The notes under the pieces are model-generated. The model worked only from the letters and a program-made list of their open reading frames with translations. It was not told the origin of the DNA and did not search any database. Of a stretch of 64,000 nucleotides of DNA, positions 16,368-25,561 are shown one piece after another. The DNA is from Nodosilinea sp. E11. GTDB taxonomy: Bacteria > Cyanobacteriota > Cyanobacteriia > Phormidesmidales > Phormidesmidaceae. The translations under genes were made by a program, and so were the position numbers. The stretch covers positions 2,474,001-2,538,000 of the forward strand of contig NZ_CP136520.1 in the NCBI RefSeq assembly GCF_032813545.1, written 5' to 3'. The stretch's first letter is position 1, and each line of letters begins with the position of its first letter.

Positions 16368-16919
16368 ATGGCCTCCGAGTCTTCCCGCAAGCGTCTGCCC
16401 TTTGAACCCGTTGGTAAGGGTGCTGGCAAAGCGATCGCAGCTCAAAAAGCAGATCCCCAAAAAGCGAGTAAGCCAGCCCCTAGTTCGGCTAAAAGCACGG
16501 CAAAAAAATCTGTTACCAAACAGGGTGAACCCCAAAAAACGGTGGCAAGGCAGTCTGGCGCAAAGCAAAACGCTAGAGCGGCAAAGCAGTCTGCCAGAGC
16601 ATCAACGGCTATCCCCGAAGTGGTGAGCAACCGGATGCTGCGCCGCATGTTGGCTTTTTCAGGCGTCCCTACGCTTACCGGCATCCTGACGTTTTTTGTC
16701 AGCTACTACTTAGTCGTCAACCGCGTAGTCGAGCTACCATCCTACTTCGTCCTGTTGATTACGCTGGGCTGCTTTGGGTTGGGAGTCGTAGGTCTCACCT
16801 ACGGAGTTCTGTCGTCGTCTTGGGATGAAGACCGCCCTGGAAGCCGGTTGGGTTTAGACGAGTTTAAGGTCAACTTTGGCCGCATGACCAGCGCTTGGGG
16901 CACAAAATCTGAGCGCTAA
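16368..16919 (+). CDS. PAM68-type photosystem II assembly protein (DUF3464)
   Basis: 183 residues. The N-terminal third is Lys/Ala/Ser-rich and disordered. Then come VVSNRMLRRMLAFSGVPTLT, two TM segments (about 103-122 and 129-150) and the conserved C-terminal block YGVLSSSWDEDRPGSRLG followed by EFKVNFGRM. This is the PAM68/DUF3464 family, thylakoid proteins that promote early PSII assembly and D1/CP47 handling. Linkage to rpsO is common in cyanobacteria. Confidence 0.9.
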   Translation: MASESSRKRLPFEPVGKGAGKAIAAQKADPQKASKPAPSSAKSTAKKSVTKQGEPQKTVARQSGAKQNARAAKQSARASTAIPEVVSNRMLRRMLAFSGVPTLTGILTFFVSYYLVVNRVVELPSYFVLLITLGCFGLGVVGLTYGVLSSSWDEDRPGSRLGLDEFKVNFGRMTSAWGTKSER

Positions 16920-16946
16920 AGGCCGTTAACGCCTAACAAACAAATC

Positions 16947-16991
16947 ATCCAGTGGCCCGGCAGAGATCATGTCTTTGCCGGGCCACTGGAT
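16947..16991 (+). terminator. strong palindrome after the PAM68 gene
   Basis: ATCCAGTGGCCCGGCA (16947-16962) pairs perfectly with 16976-16991 across a 13-base loop, 28 bp after the stop codon. It is very GC-rich, so a stable hairpin, but is followed by TGCGACGG rather than a T run. Probably a transcript 3' end. Confidence 0.65.
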
Positions 16992-17093
16992 TGCGACGGT
17001 TTGTCTCACCGCCGCACTCTGCTCATATTGCTCTAGGCGACATCATCAGGGCGTTTTGCTGGCAACGATCTCTGCCGGTCATTCCCGTTTCTA

Positions 17094-17201
17094 CAAAAAT
17101 CCATTTGAGAGCTAACCCCCGGTTTAGCACGGGCGCAGGCTATGCGCCCCTAGGAGTTGGCCTTTTGGGCATCAGGGTTATGGAGTTCGGATTTGGCATG
17201 G
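17094..17201 (-). repeat. about 105-bp dispersed repeat, copy 1 (supplies a C-terminal tail)
   Basis: Read on the minus strand it runs CATGCCAAATCCGAA-like … AACCCTGATGCCCAAAAGGCC … TAGGGGCGCA … GCTAAACCGGGGGT … GGATTTTTG. It aligns along its length with 58221-58322 and, at its ends and middle, with 33820-33927. The outer 50 bases code for the last residues and the stop codon of the PilB-like protein. Confidence 0.75.
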
Positions 17202-18352
17202 GAGGCATGCCTAATTTGATCGAGTTGCTCCTCCATCGTTTTGAGGAGCTGACTAAGGGCATCTAGGGTGTGGGCTGAAGGGGGCTCAATGTTGAGAGAT
17301 AGGCGGGCACGGTGACGAATTTCGCTAATCCGCTTTTGCAGCGTTTGAGCAACCCCCAGGGCATCTTCTCCCAGCTGCTTGAGCTGCTGCTGTTGGTAAA
17401 ACTTTAAAGCCGCTCCCCGCAGCACCTGAAGGGTGGCTTCTTCACCGTGGGAGCCCGGAATTAGGCGCAGGCGCAGCAAGACGCGATCGCCCCTATACAG
17501 CCGCTCAATGTCGGCCTGCTTAGATTGGGTTGTGGGCAGCAGGGGCAGATGGGTCAGGCGCTTGAGTTCATTGATCACGCTCTGGAGTTGGTCAAAGCTG
17601 AGGGGGTTGAGGGCAGCCTGTAGGACGCCATCTTTGCTCCACAGCACACGACCTTGAGTAGCCCCCCGTTCCAGGTAGAGTCGCCCAATCCCCTCGCTCA
17701 GCACCTGGGTCAGCAACGCCTGGGTCAGCTGGGGGGGCGATAGATGGTGCAGTTGGGTAAGGGGCACCCGACCTACAGCTTGATCGAGGGCAAGCACCAA
17801 AGGGGCTGCCTCTGGAGCGATCGCCGGAGCGTCAGCAGGGGGGGTTGGCGACGGAGTTAAGACCTTGGGGGAGGTGGGTAAGACCTCAGCGCCCCGATCA
17901 GTCGCGCCTAGATCTTCAGTTCTCAGATCCTCAGGGCTATCGACAATAAACGTCAGCAGTTCATCGCTGGAGGGCAGCGTCTGAGCTTGGGCAGCGGGCA
18001 CGCTCTGGGAGCGCTGTTTAGCGCGAGCAGCGTGGCTCAAATACTGAGAGAGCATTTTGCGCTGCCAGTCTGAGGACACTGGCCAAGGCACTAATGTACA
18101 GCGAATAAACGAAATTTGTCGGCGAGCGTAGTCTAAAGCAACGGAGTCTTGAGGGTTAACCACGCCTAGGTGCAAACAGCTAGCCTCGACCGAGAGGGGG
18201 ATAATCTCGTGGTAGAGGCAAGCCTCAAAAGGCAAAATGCTGTCGATCAGCGATAGCATTTGGGCCGTATCAAGACGTCTATCGATCGCTTCACTGCCGC
18301 TGTACGTGTCCAGGGCAGTGAGGTCGTTAGGTAAGGCATTCGACTCTGTCAT
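17150..18352 (-). CDS. PilB/GspE-like protein lacking the ATPase box
   Basis: 400 residues. The N-terminal ~110 residues resemble the GspE/PilB N-terminal domain (PFEACLYHEIIPLSVEASCL…NPQDSVALDYARRQISFI). A Pro/Ala linker of about 70 residues follows. Then comes a segment like the PilB N2 domain (GIGRLYLERGATQGRVLWSK … QSKQADIERLYRGDRVLLRL). The sequence goes straight into a helical tail (QLKQLGEDALGVAQTLQKRI) with no Walker A (GxxxxGKS/T), Asp box or Walker B, so it cannot be a motor. It may act as a regulator or partner of type IV pilus or secretion ATPases. The last 14 residues (KSELHNPDAQKANS) come from a dispersed repeat. Confidence 0.65.
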   Translation of the reverse strand: MTESNALPNDLTALDTYSGSEAIDRRLDTAQMLSLIDSILPFEACLYHEIIPLSVEASCLHLGVVNPQDSVALDYARRQISFIRCTLVPWPVSSDWQRKMLSQYLSHAARAKQRSQSVPAAQAQTLPSSDELLTFIVDSPEDLRTEDLGATDRGAEVLPTSPKVLTPSPTPPADAPAIAPEAAPLVLALDQAVGRVPLTQLHHLSPPQLTQALLTQVLSEGIGRLYLERGATQGRVLWSKDGVLQAALNPLSFDQLQSVINELKRLTHLPLLPTTQSKQADIERLYRGDRVLLRLRLIPGSHGEEATLQVLRGAALKFYQQQQLKQLGEDALGVAQTLQKRISEIRHRARLSLNIEPPSAHTLDALSQLLKTMEEQLDQIRHASHAKSELHNPDAQKANS

Positions 18353-18771
18353 GAACCTGGCAGACTAACGGTTGAAGTTCTTTAATCCTAGGCGTGACCC
18401 AAACACTAGAGCTAGATTCTTAAAGATCGCTCTATCAATCTTTATGGAAGATTTAGTTAAATAGGGCATGAAACCCCACTGTTCTACTGTCATTGATGAA
18501 CGGCATCCCCCGGCCTGCGCTTAGGCCATCCAACCGAGGGCTCATTGGCCTAAGTGCTAGGCAAAGCAGACCTCTTAGCTTTGAGTATGCCCAAACCGAG
18601 GCCAAAATCGGGTAGGGTTTCAGTGCCTGCAATAAAAGTGGCCCCAGGCTCCGATCCGCCTAGGGCTGGCGATCTATCCTGACAGTAGGGGAAGCTGAGG
18701 TAGATATTAGGTATCGGGTACTACCTCAAACCGACCCCGTATCGCGTTTCTACAGGCAGTTTCAGGTAAAT
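18353..18771. other. divergent intergenic region
   Basis: About 420 bp between the PilB-like gene (minus) and the protease gene (plus). No ORF, tRNA or clear hairpin was recognised. TTAAAGATCGCTCTATCAATC-type AT-rich sequence near 18420-18460 probably contains the minus-strand promoter. Confidence 0.35.
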
Positions 18772-20223
18772 ATGGCACAGGCGTCCTTCCACCGGTTGAC
18801 AGCAGGTTCATGGCGGTTTAATTCGTTATTCTTGGGAGCACTGCTGGCCCTAATGCCGGGGGGCTTTCCGGCCCACCTCACCAGCTCGTTTGCTCCCCCC
18901 CAGGCTCTGGCCCAATCAACCGTCGATGAAGCCACCACCATTCGGGTCTATGAGCAGGTGAGCCCAGCAGTGGTAGCCATTAATACTCGTGGCGGCGGCG
19001 GCAGCGGCAGCATTATTGATGCCAACGGCCTGATTTTGACTAACGCCCACGTGGTGGGTTCAAACCGGGTAGTCACGGTGCGCTTGGCCGATGGTCGCAG
19101 CTTTGAAGGCGATGTGGTTGGCTATGGCCAAGACCGACTTGACCTGGCGGCGGTGCGGCTGCGGGGCAACCCCACGGGGCTGCCGACGGTGGCCATTGCC
19201 CCCTCTAACTCGGTGCGGGTGGGCCAAAGTGCCTTTGCCATTGGCAGCCCCTTTGGGCTGCAGGGCACTCTCACCGTGGGCATTGTCAGCCGCATTGACC
19301 GCGATCGCAACGTGATTCAGACTGATGCCGCCATCAACCCTGGCAATTCAGGCGGGCCGTTGCTCAACAGCGGCGGGCAGTTGATTGGGGTCAACACCTC
19401 AATCTTTACCACCGGCAGCAGTGGCGGCAACGTGGGCATTGGCTTTGCCATTCCGACCGATGCTGTGCAAACATTTCTTGCCTCGGTGCGATCGGGCACA
19501 GCCACCGCTACAGCCACGGCCCCCGCCAACCGCAACCGCCGCGAACCGACTCCCATTGCCCTAGGTGCAGCGGTACAGGGACAGCTCAACACCAGCAGCA
19601 ACGTCCTGCCCGACGGCAGTTTCTACAACCCCTACAGCTTTGAAGGGCAGGCCGGACAGACCGTCACCATCGACATGACCAGCCCCGATATCGACCCGTA
19701 CTTAATTTTGCTGGCCGAGGGGCAGGAAGACTTTTCGATTCAAGATGATGACAGCGGCGGCGGCCTCAACGCCCGCATTTCGGTGCAGCTACCCTACACG
19801 GGCTCCTATATTGTGCTGGCCAATGCGCTGGCGGAAGGAGAGTCGGGTCGCTATCAACTGCGGATCAGCCAGGGCAGCGGCGGCAATGGGGCGGGGCCAA
19901 CTCCCAGCGGTACCATTCTGCGGCAGCAGGGCAATTTGGGGCCGAGCGATCGCACCTTGCAAGACGGATCGTTCTTCCAAGAGTTTCCGTTTCGAGGTCA
20001 GGCTGGGCAAACGGTTCGGATTCGGCTCGAAAGTGCTGACTTTGACACCTACTTGATCGTGCTTGACGCCAACCGCAACCGCATCGCCGACAACGATGAC
20101 GCCACTCCAGACACGACCAACTCCGAAATCACCCTGAGGTTGCCCCGCGATGGTGTTTACACCGTATTGGTCAACAGCTATGGCCCCGGCGAGCGCGGGC
20201 GCTTTGTGCTGACAGTAGAGTAG
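18772..20223 (+). CDS. secreted trypsin-like serine protease with two PPC domains
   Basis: 483 residues. Signal peptide about 1-47 (LFLGALLALMPGGFPA … ALA-Q). An S1C (HtrA/Deg-type) protease domain spans about 50-235, with the catalytic His in LTNAHVVG, Asp in RLDLAAVRL and Ser in NPGNSGGPLL. No PDZ domain follows. Instead there are two copies of a beta-sandwich of the bacterial pre-peptidase C-terminal (PPC) type, each starting LPDGSFY/LQDGSFF, then F-x-GQAGQTV and D-x-YLI-x-L (about 280-370 and 385-480). Expected in the periplasm or outside the cell. Substrates are unknown; PPC domains probably take the substrate- or surface-binding role of PDZ. Confidence 0.88.
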   Translation: MAQASFHRLTAGSWRFNSLFLGALLALMPGGFPAHLTSSFAPPQALAQSTVDEATTIRVYEQVSPAVVAINTRGGGGSGSIIDANGLILTNAHVVGSNRVVTVRLADGRSFEGDVVGYGQDRLDLAAVRLRGNPTGLPTVAIAPSNSVRVGQSAFAIGSPFGLQGTLTVGIVSRIDRDRNVIQTDAAINPGNSGGPLLNSGGQLIGVNTSIFTTGSSGGNVGIGFAIPTDAVQTFLASVRSGTATATATAPANRNRREPTPIALGAAVQGQLNTSSNVLPDGSFYNPYSFEGQAGQTVTIDMTSPDIDPYLILLAEGQEDFSIQDDDSGGGLNARISVQLPYTGSYIVLANALAEGESGRYQLRISQGSGGNGAGPTPSGTILRQQGNLGPSDRTLQDGSFFQEFPFRGQAGQTVRIRLESADFDTYLIVLDANRNRIADNDDATPDTTNSEITLRLPRDGVYTVLVNSYGPGERGRFVLTVE

Positions 20224-20288
20224 CCGTGGGGCAAGCCCCCTAGGGTTCAGGCGCAGAGGTTTTTTCGTACCTGAACCCCAGGGCTCTC

Positions 20289-20690
20289 TCAAGCAGTGGC
20301 AGATGACTCGCACTGGGCCAGGTACGCTCGCCAGCCACCATAGGCCGAGATCTCGCGCTGCCCCTCGCAAAGGATGGGTTCGCCCAATACCCCCAGCACG
20401 GTTTCGCCGGTAGCTAGGGTCACTTTGCCAATGCTCAGCCCCGGCGGCTCTTGCAAAAGCACCTGTACCAGGCCAGCGGGGGGCACCAGCCATACCTCTA
20501 GCGCCACGGCGGTGCCACCGCTGCTGACCCGCACCATCGCTGGGTGTACGTCACCAATGGACCACAGACGGTAAACGGGGGTTGTGTCAGCCTCGTAGAG
20601 AAACTCGGCCCCAGCCTTGAGCAGGTTAGCATTGAGTTCTAGCCCTCGCATTAGAGTGCCGTTGACTGCTAGTTTGATTCCTTCCGCCAT
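20289..20690 (-). CDS. allophanate hydrolase C-terminal-domain-like protein
   Basis: 133 residues resembling the C-terminal, gamma-glutamylcyclotransferase-like domain of allophanate hydrolase, here encoded alone: LAVNGTLMRGLELNANLL, PVYRLWSIGDVHPAMVRVSS, VALEVWLVPPAGLVQVL, and the ending GEPILCEGQREISAYGGWRAYL. Stand-alone forms are annotated 'allophanate hydrolase-related'. No amidase domain or urea carboxylase is nearby, so urea use cannot be inferred. Convergent with the protease gene. Confidence 0.75.
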   Translation of the reverse strand: MAEGIKLAVNGTLMRGLELNANLLKAGAEFLYEADTTPVYRLWSIGDVHPAMVRVSSGGTAVALEVWLVPPAGLVQVLLQEPPGLSIGKVTLATGETVLGVLGEPILCEGQREISAYGGWRAYLAQCESSATA

Positions 20691-20826
20691 GGTGGCGCAC
20701 TCCCCTCGCTATAGACGTTGTGATCGACTGCTTCACTGTAGCCCGCGCTGATTCTTCAGATTCGGCTGGAAAGGGTCAGGCTGTCGCGATAGCATAGAGG
20801 TGAAGACGTGAATTTTTGTAACACCC

Positions 20827-21447
20827 TTGACCTCTGCCCTTCAGCCCACCATCGACCCAGCGCGGCCTAGCGACTGGTACGCCCTGAGTCCTCGCTGGCA
20901 GGCTGGGCAGCCCACGGTGCAAAAGGGGCTGCCCCACGACCAGTTGGCCCCTGCCTGGCAAATTTTGCTGTTGGGGGATGGCTCACCCACGCGCCACTTA
21001 CAGCTGCTAACGCGCGATCGCACCGAGGTCGATGTCATTGACATGTCGCTGGTGGGCATGGATCTCGACGGTGCCCCGGACATTATTCGCGTTGTGCCTG
21101 GCCCCCGCCTCCGCCGCCAGGTGTGGCTGCGCACCGCCTCAGGTCAGCGCCTCGCCTACGCCGCCTCCTGGTGGGAAGCCAGCCATGTCGATGACTATCT
21201 CCAAAACAAGTCGCTGCCGATCTGGGCTAGCCTAGCCCGCCTTCGCACCGAGCTATACCGCGATATTCAAGGCCTCTACTATGGCGACTCCCAAGCGCTA
21301 GAAGATGCGTTCGGGCAAACGGGACCGTTTTGGGGTCGGCACTACCTGTTTTGGCACCGGGGTAAACCCCTAACCCTGATCTACGAAGTGTTCTCACCCT
21401 ATTTGACTCGCTACCTGGGGCCGATGCAGAGTGGGCCGAGGCCCTAA
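20827..21447 (+). CDS. chorismate lyase (Ycf21-type, DUF98)
   Basis: 206 residues. It cleaves chorismate to 4-hydroxybenzoate and pyruvate, the entry to plastoquinone head-group synthesis in cyanobacteria. Supporting blocks: WQILLLGDGSPTRHLQLLT, VDVIDMSLVGMD, RQVWLRTASGQRLAYAASWW, then NKSLPIWASLARLRTELYRD and FGQTGPFWGRHYLFWHRGKP with TLIYEVFSPYL. The pattern fits Ycf21/DUF98 more than enterobacterial UbiC. The start is TTG 20827, as no in-frame ATG is nearby. Confidence 0.87.
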   Translation: MTSALQPTIDPARPSDWYALSPRWQAGQPTVQKGLPHDQLAPAWQILLLGDGSPTRHLQLLTRDRTEVDVIDMSLVGMDLDGAPDIIRVVPGPRLRRQVWLRTASGQRLAYAASWWEASHVDDYLQNKSLPIWASLARLRTELYRDIQGLYYGDSQALEDAFGQTGPFWGRHYLFWHRGKPLTLIYEVFSPYLTRYLGPMQSGPRP

Positions 21448-21476
21448 GCCATGCTCCCTAGCGGCCCAGCCGAACG

Positions 21477-22436
21477 CTAAGGCCAATCGCCATCGTTAGC
21501 CGGCGGGGGCAAATAATTGGGTGACCCCGGCTCTAGAAATGCCCCCTGGTAGGGGCGGGCGGGGTCGAGCCAGACCTGAGTGCGGAGAGGCCCATAGCGC
21601 TGACGCAGCAGGGCATCGATCTGTTCGCCAATGGTTTCGGCAGATTCGACAAATTCGGGATGCAGCACCAGGTGAATCTCGACCCACACCTGGCGACCCA
21701 CCATACCTCGGGAGCGAATGCGGGTGCAGCGGGTAACCCCTTCTACCTGGGTGGCCAGGTGGGAAATGGCTTCGGGGGCGATCGCAGTGGGCCGCAGCAA
21801 CATGGGCAGTTGTTCGTTCAAGACGCGCCACAGGCTGCGACCCACCAGAGGCAACAGCACCAGGGCAAAGACCGGGTCTAGCCAGCGCTGATTTTGCCAG
21901 ATCGCCAGCAGCACCCCCACCATCACAATGCTCAGCCAGGCATCGGCCAAAAAGTGGCGGGTGTTGAGCTTGAGGGCCTGACTACTGAGGCTGCGAGCCT
22001 GGTAGCTGGCGTAGATACCCAGGGCCACATTGAGAATCACCATCGCCGCTGTAAACCGCAGCACCTGGGGGTCAAGCACAACCTGAAACGGATTGTCTGC
22101 GCCAGTGAAGGCGCTGACGATTTGGCGCAGGGCAATGAACAGCAGGCTCACCCCAGTGAATCCTAAAAAAGCGCACAGCATTAGGGTGCCCGCCACCTCT
22201 GCGCGCCCATGACCCCAAACTTCGCGCCCCATCTGCCGCTGGGGAGAGGTAACGGCTACCAGGCTGAGCACCGTGCTAAAGCCATCGACGAGGGTGTGCA
22301 GCGACTCGGCCAGCAGGGTCAGCGACTGGTTAGCCCACCCACCAATGGCCTCTACAGCCAGCAGCAGCAGCGTAGCCCATAGGGTCGTCAACAACAGGCG
22401 ATAGCTAATCCGGCGTTGGTACTCGCCCTCGTTCAT
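21477..22436 (-). CDS. cation diffusion facilitator family transporter
   Basis: 319 residues (ATG 22436; a TTG at 22460 is possible). Six TM segments with CDF metal-site patterns: LLAESLHTLVDGFSTVLSLV in TM2 and NTRHFLADAWLSIVMV in TM5 (H/D…D). HGRAEVAGTLM follows the first cytoplasmic loop. The C-terminal cytoplasmic domain (about 215-300) has the usual ferredoxin-like pattern EGVTRCTRIRSRGMVGRQVWV. Probably exports Zn2+, Fe2+ or Mn2+ by proton antiport; the metal cannot be fixed from sequence alone. It converges with the chorismate lyase gene at a 29-bp gap. Confidence 0.9.
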   Translation of the reverse strand: MNEGEYQRRISYRLLLTTLWATLLLLAVEAIGGWANQSLTLLAESLHTLVDGFSTVLSLVAVTSPQRQMGREVWGHGRAEVAGTLMLCAFLGFTGVSLLFIALRQIVSAFTGADNPFQVVLDPQVLRFTAAMVILNVALGIYASYQARSLSSQALKLNTRHFLADAWLSIVMVGVLLAIWQNQRWLDPVFALVLLPLVGRSLWRVLNEQLPMLLRPTAIAPEAISHLATQVEGVTRCTRIRSRGMVGRQVWVEIHLVLHPEFVESAETIGEQIDALLRQRYGPLRTQVWLDPARPYQGAFLEPGSPNYLPPPANDGDWP

Positions 22437-22503
22437 GGACAGAAGTTTCACTGGGCTCAAGGTCTGGGCTCAATGGTACTCCAAGGGATGGTACTGAAAG
22501 CGA

Positions 22504-23814
22504 TTAGAGCAAGCGCAGTTGTTGAGCGGTCTCTTCTAGGGCCAAACTGTCGAGGTCATCTAGGTCGAAATCGGCGGTTTCCAAAGACAGATCGACGTCG
22601 ATTTCATCGGCCAGCAGAGCAGTGGCAGCAGCCATCATGCCCTCAGCGAGGTCGCCTAAATCGTCGCGGTTGGCCAGGTAGGCCCCCAACGCCGCCAGCG
22701 GGTCGAGGGCGCTGTCGGTGCCCAGTTCGGGTAGGCGACTGCGGCTGGTTTGGGCTTTTAACTCGGGCTGGAGGGTGTAGGTGTGGGCCGCCGCTAAGGC
22801 TGTTTCGAGGGCAGACTGGTCGATCTGGTCGACCTGGTCGGTGCGCAGGCTGTAGAGGCAACGCACCACAGCATCGACAATATCGGCCTGGGCAATGGCT
22901 TGCTCAAGCCGACGCTGAGGATGCTCTGCGGTAGTGAGATCGACGTGAATCGTTTTGAAGGGGCGCACCGGCAGAGGACAAAACTCGGCCTCGGCGGTGC
23001 CTTTGTCTACTTGCACCAGCAGGTAGCCTTTGGCTTCGGTTTCTTCGCTGAAATCGACCCGTTCAATGCTGCCGGGGTAGATCATCAGCGGCTGTTCGCA
23101 GAGCACCTGATGGCGGTGGACATGGCCCAGGGCGACATAGTCAAAGCAGGGGCGGGCTAGCAGGGCCATGGGCACGGTAAACCCTCGCCCGGCGGCGAGA
23201 AACCGCTCGGCTCCGTAGGTGGCGGTGTCGACCATGGCATGGGCCAAGAGAATGGCGGGGCTGTCTGGGTCGAGGCGGCGAATTTCGCCCTCTAGAGCCA
23301 CCCGCAGGCGATCGAGCAGCAGTTCGTTGACTTGGGCCATCGATAGCCCCTCGGTTTCGGGCCGGGTGAGCAGGGTTGATTTAGTCAGCCAGGGCAGGGT
23401 GACTACCTGCACCGGGCCGTTGGTGGTGGCAATATAGTGGGTTTCGAGGCGATCGCCCACCACCACATCCTGAACGCCCAAGGTTCGGTAAATCGACAGG
23501 CTGGCCCCGCCCAACCCCTGGGCATGTTGATCGTGGTTGCCCACCAACAGCACGGTAGGGATGCCCGCCGCCGACAGCCGGCAAAACTGGCTGGCCAGCG
23601 CCTGCTGCACCAGGGGCGGCGGCGTGGCATCGGGGAAGGCATCACCGCCAAACAGCACTAGATCGACCGGCTCGGCCAAGGCGCGATCGATGCAGCGGGT
23701 GAGGGCGGCCATGAAGTCTTCGAACCGGGTGTTGAGGCCGGTTTCGGGGTTGAGGCGACCATGGGCAAACCCGCTGCCCAGATGGATGTCGGAGAGGTGA
23801 AGGAGGGTGATCAT
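22504..23814 (-). CDS. sbcD: SbcD/Mre11-type DNA repair exonuclease
   Basis: 436 residues. The metallophosphoesterase motifs are complete and in order: LSDIHLGS, FGGDAFPD, LLVGNHDQHA, LLAHAMVD and ALGHVHRHQV, which bind the two Mn2+ ions. A capping domain and an acidic C-terminal tail follow. With SbcC it trims DNA ends and hairpins, relevant in a genome rich in palindromes, but sbcC is not adjacent here. The gene lies 35 bp downstream of the CPBP protease gene on the same strand. Confidence 0.93.
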   Translation of the reverse strand: MITLLHLSDIHLGSGFAHGRLNPETGLNTRFEDFMAALTRCIDRALAEPVDLVLFGGDAFPDATPPPLVQQALASQFCRLSAAGIPTVLLVGNHDQHAQGLGGASLSIYRTLGVQDVVVGDRLETHYIATTNGPVQVVTLPWLTKSTLLTRPETEGLSMAQVNELLLDRLRVALEGEIRRLDPDSPAILLAHAMVDTATYGAERFLAAGRGFTVPMALLARPCFDYVALGHVHRHQVLCEQPLMIYPGSIERVDFSEETEAKGYLLVQVDKGTAEAEFCPLPVRPFKTIHVDLTTAEHPQRRLEQAIAQADIVDAVVRCLYSLRTDQVDQIDQSALETALAAAHTYTLQPELKAQTSRSRLPELGTDSALDPLAALGAYLANRDDLGDLAEGMMAAATALLADEIDVDLSLETADFDLDDLDSLALEETAQQLRLL

Positions 23815-23849
23815 GGGGTCATGATAGCGCTCTCGTTAGTTCAAGAGAT

Positions 23850-25403
23850 CTATCCGCCTAGGATAAACAGGCCCAGCATGGTGGCACTGTTCCAGGCACT
23901 GTGGAGAATCATGGGGGAGAGCAGGTTGCGCGATCGCGTGTACACAAACCCCAGCACCGCCCCCAGCACCGTTAAAGGCAGCACCTCAGACAGGCTGAGG
24001 TGGGCAGCGGCAAAGATGAAAGCACTCAAGGCGATCGCCCACCCAGCCGACATATAGCGGGTCAGCGAGGGCAGCAAAAAGCCGCGAAACAAGACTTCTT
24101 CAAACAGGGGAGCCGCGATCGCCGCCGTCAGAAAGAACACCAGCAGCGCCACACCATCTTGCTCTTCAAGCACCGTTTGCAGCAGCGGGTTGCTGCCCCC
24201 CTGCCCCTGCCAGATCTGCTGGTTAATCAGCGCTACCCCAAACATCAGCGGCACGGCCACAAAGTAGCCCCCTAGCCCCCACAGCAGCGCCGACCGCGAG
24301 GGCTTGAGTTTAAACAGGTCTTTGGGCACCGGCCAGGGGCGAATTGACCACCACAGCACCCCTACCGCCCCCGCCGCCATCAGCAGGTAGTAAACCAAAG
24401 AAAAAATCGCACGACCACGGCTGCTCAGCGCTGCACTGCTAAAGCCCAGCCCCCCCAACACCAGGGGTAGCAGAATCTGTCCCACAAAGAAAAAGCCGAC
24501 AATCAGCACCTGCCAGATAATTTCCCCCGTCCAAGGAATTTCCCAGCCCTGACCGGCATTTTGCCGCAGCACCGACTGACTGCCCCGCAGCACGCGCTGG
24601 GCCACCAGCCAAAGGATCAGGCCGATACCAGTGACGGCCCCTAGGGCTGGCAAGGCACCTACCAGAGCCAGCTTGACCAATTTACCCTGGGCGGTTTCTT
24701 GCTCTAGGGCTTGTAGGGCAGCTCGATCAGCCTCGCGCCCTTCTACCGTGTAGAGGCGATCGAGGGCACGATACTCAAACCAACCGTCGAGCGACGCTTG
24801 TAGCCAGGCTTCGTCGTCGTCGTTGGCTTGATTGGCCTGCCACAGACGAATGAGGGTATCTGCTGTGCGCAGCGTTGGGGCTGAGGCGGTGTCGCTGTCG
24901 CGCACCTGCCCCCAGCGATCGAGGGCCGCTTCGGGCCGCTCCTGGTAGGCATCCATCAGACCCAGGCGCAGATCGAGGCGGTGCAGCAGGGTCTCTTGCT
25001 GGCTCAGGGCGGTTTGCACCCGGCGGGCTAAGGGCTTGCCCGCATTGGCCTCATCGGCCAGCGATTCGCCAGTCTGCGTGGCAGGGGCGTAGCGGGCCAT
25101 GTTTTCGATCGCCCCCTCGCGCACCTGTTCGTACTGCTTTTGGGCCGTGGCCACCGGGTCTTGCCCCAACAGGCCTGCGCGCAGAGTCGGCCATTGGTCG
25201 TCAGGTAGACCTGCCCCTTGCCAGGCGCTGCCCTCAAGCAGCAGGTCGGTTTGGTAAAGCTGGAGCTGACTGGCTACCTGAGGTTCATTCCAACTGCTCA
25301 GCAGCGACTGCACCAGCACAAGGCCCACCAGGGCGGTGACAAGAATCAGAAAGAGGCGCTTGATCGAAAGCCAGGGCTGGGTCAAGTCGGGTTCGGAGGT
25401 CAT
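23850..25403 (-). CDS. CPBP family intramembrane protease
   Basis: 517 residues. TM helix at about 17-37, then a long soluble N-terminal region (to about 230) rich in helices and without a known fold. About eight TM segments follow. The last ~110 residues are the CPBP/ABI domain: EEVLFRGFLLPSLTRYM (motif 1, EExxxR), FAAAHLSL (motif 2, FxxxH) and HSAWNSATM (motif 3, HxxxN/B). These glutamate/histidine motifs form the Rce1-like active site. Cyanobacterial homologues have been linked to prenyl-protein processing or membrane quality control; the large N-terminal domain makes this a long-form member. Confidence 0.88.
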   Translation of the reverse strand: MTSEPDLTQPWLSIKRLFLILVTALVGLVLVQSLLSSWNEPQVASQLQLYQTDLLLEGSAWQGAGLPDDQWPTLRAGLLGQDPVATAQKQYEQVREGAIENMARYAPATQTGESLADEANAGKPLARRVQTALSQQETLLHRLDLRLGLMDAYQERPEAALDRWGQVRDSDTASAPTLRTADTLIRLWQANQANDDDEAWLQASLDGWFEYRALDRLYTVEGREADRAALQALEQETAQGKLVKLALVGALPALGAVTGIGLILWLVAQRVLRGSQSVLRQNAGQGWEIPWTGEIIWQVLIVGFFFVGQILLPLVLGGLGFSSAALSSRGRAIFSLVYYLLMAAGAVGVLWWSIRPWPVPKDLFKLKPSRSALLWGLGGYFVAVPLMFGVALINQQIWQGQGGSNPLLQTVLEEQDGVALLVFFLTAAIAAPLFEEVLFRGFLLPSLTRYMSAGWAIALSAFIFAAAHLSLSEVLPLTVLGAVLGFVYTRSRNLLSPMILHSAWNSATMLGLFILGG

Positions 25404-25561
25404 GGGGAGGGAGTTAAAAGGTCAGCAGCGAAAAATGCTGCGCTCCTTATTATCTCACTGCGATCGCCTGTCGGCCCTCGGTGCTGGCTATAGCTACGGA
25501 CTGAAATAACCGGGTTTTAGGTTAGTCGCTGTTCAGCAAAAGTGTAGCGATTGCATAAACG

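Noticed and set aside
19789..20493. A 234-codon frame opposite the protease end and across the intergenic gap
   Set aside because: Overlaps two better supported genes in antisense and shows no domain pattern.
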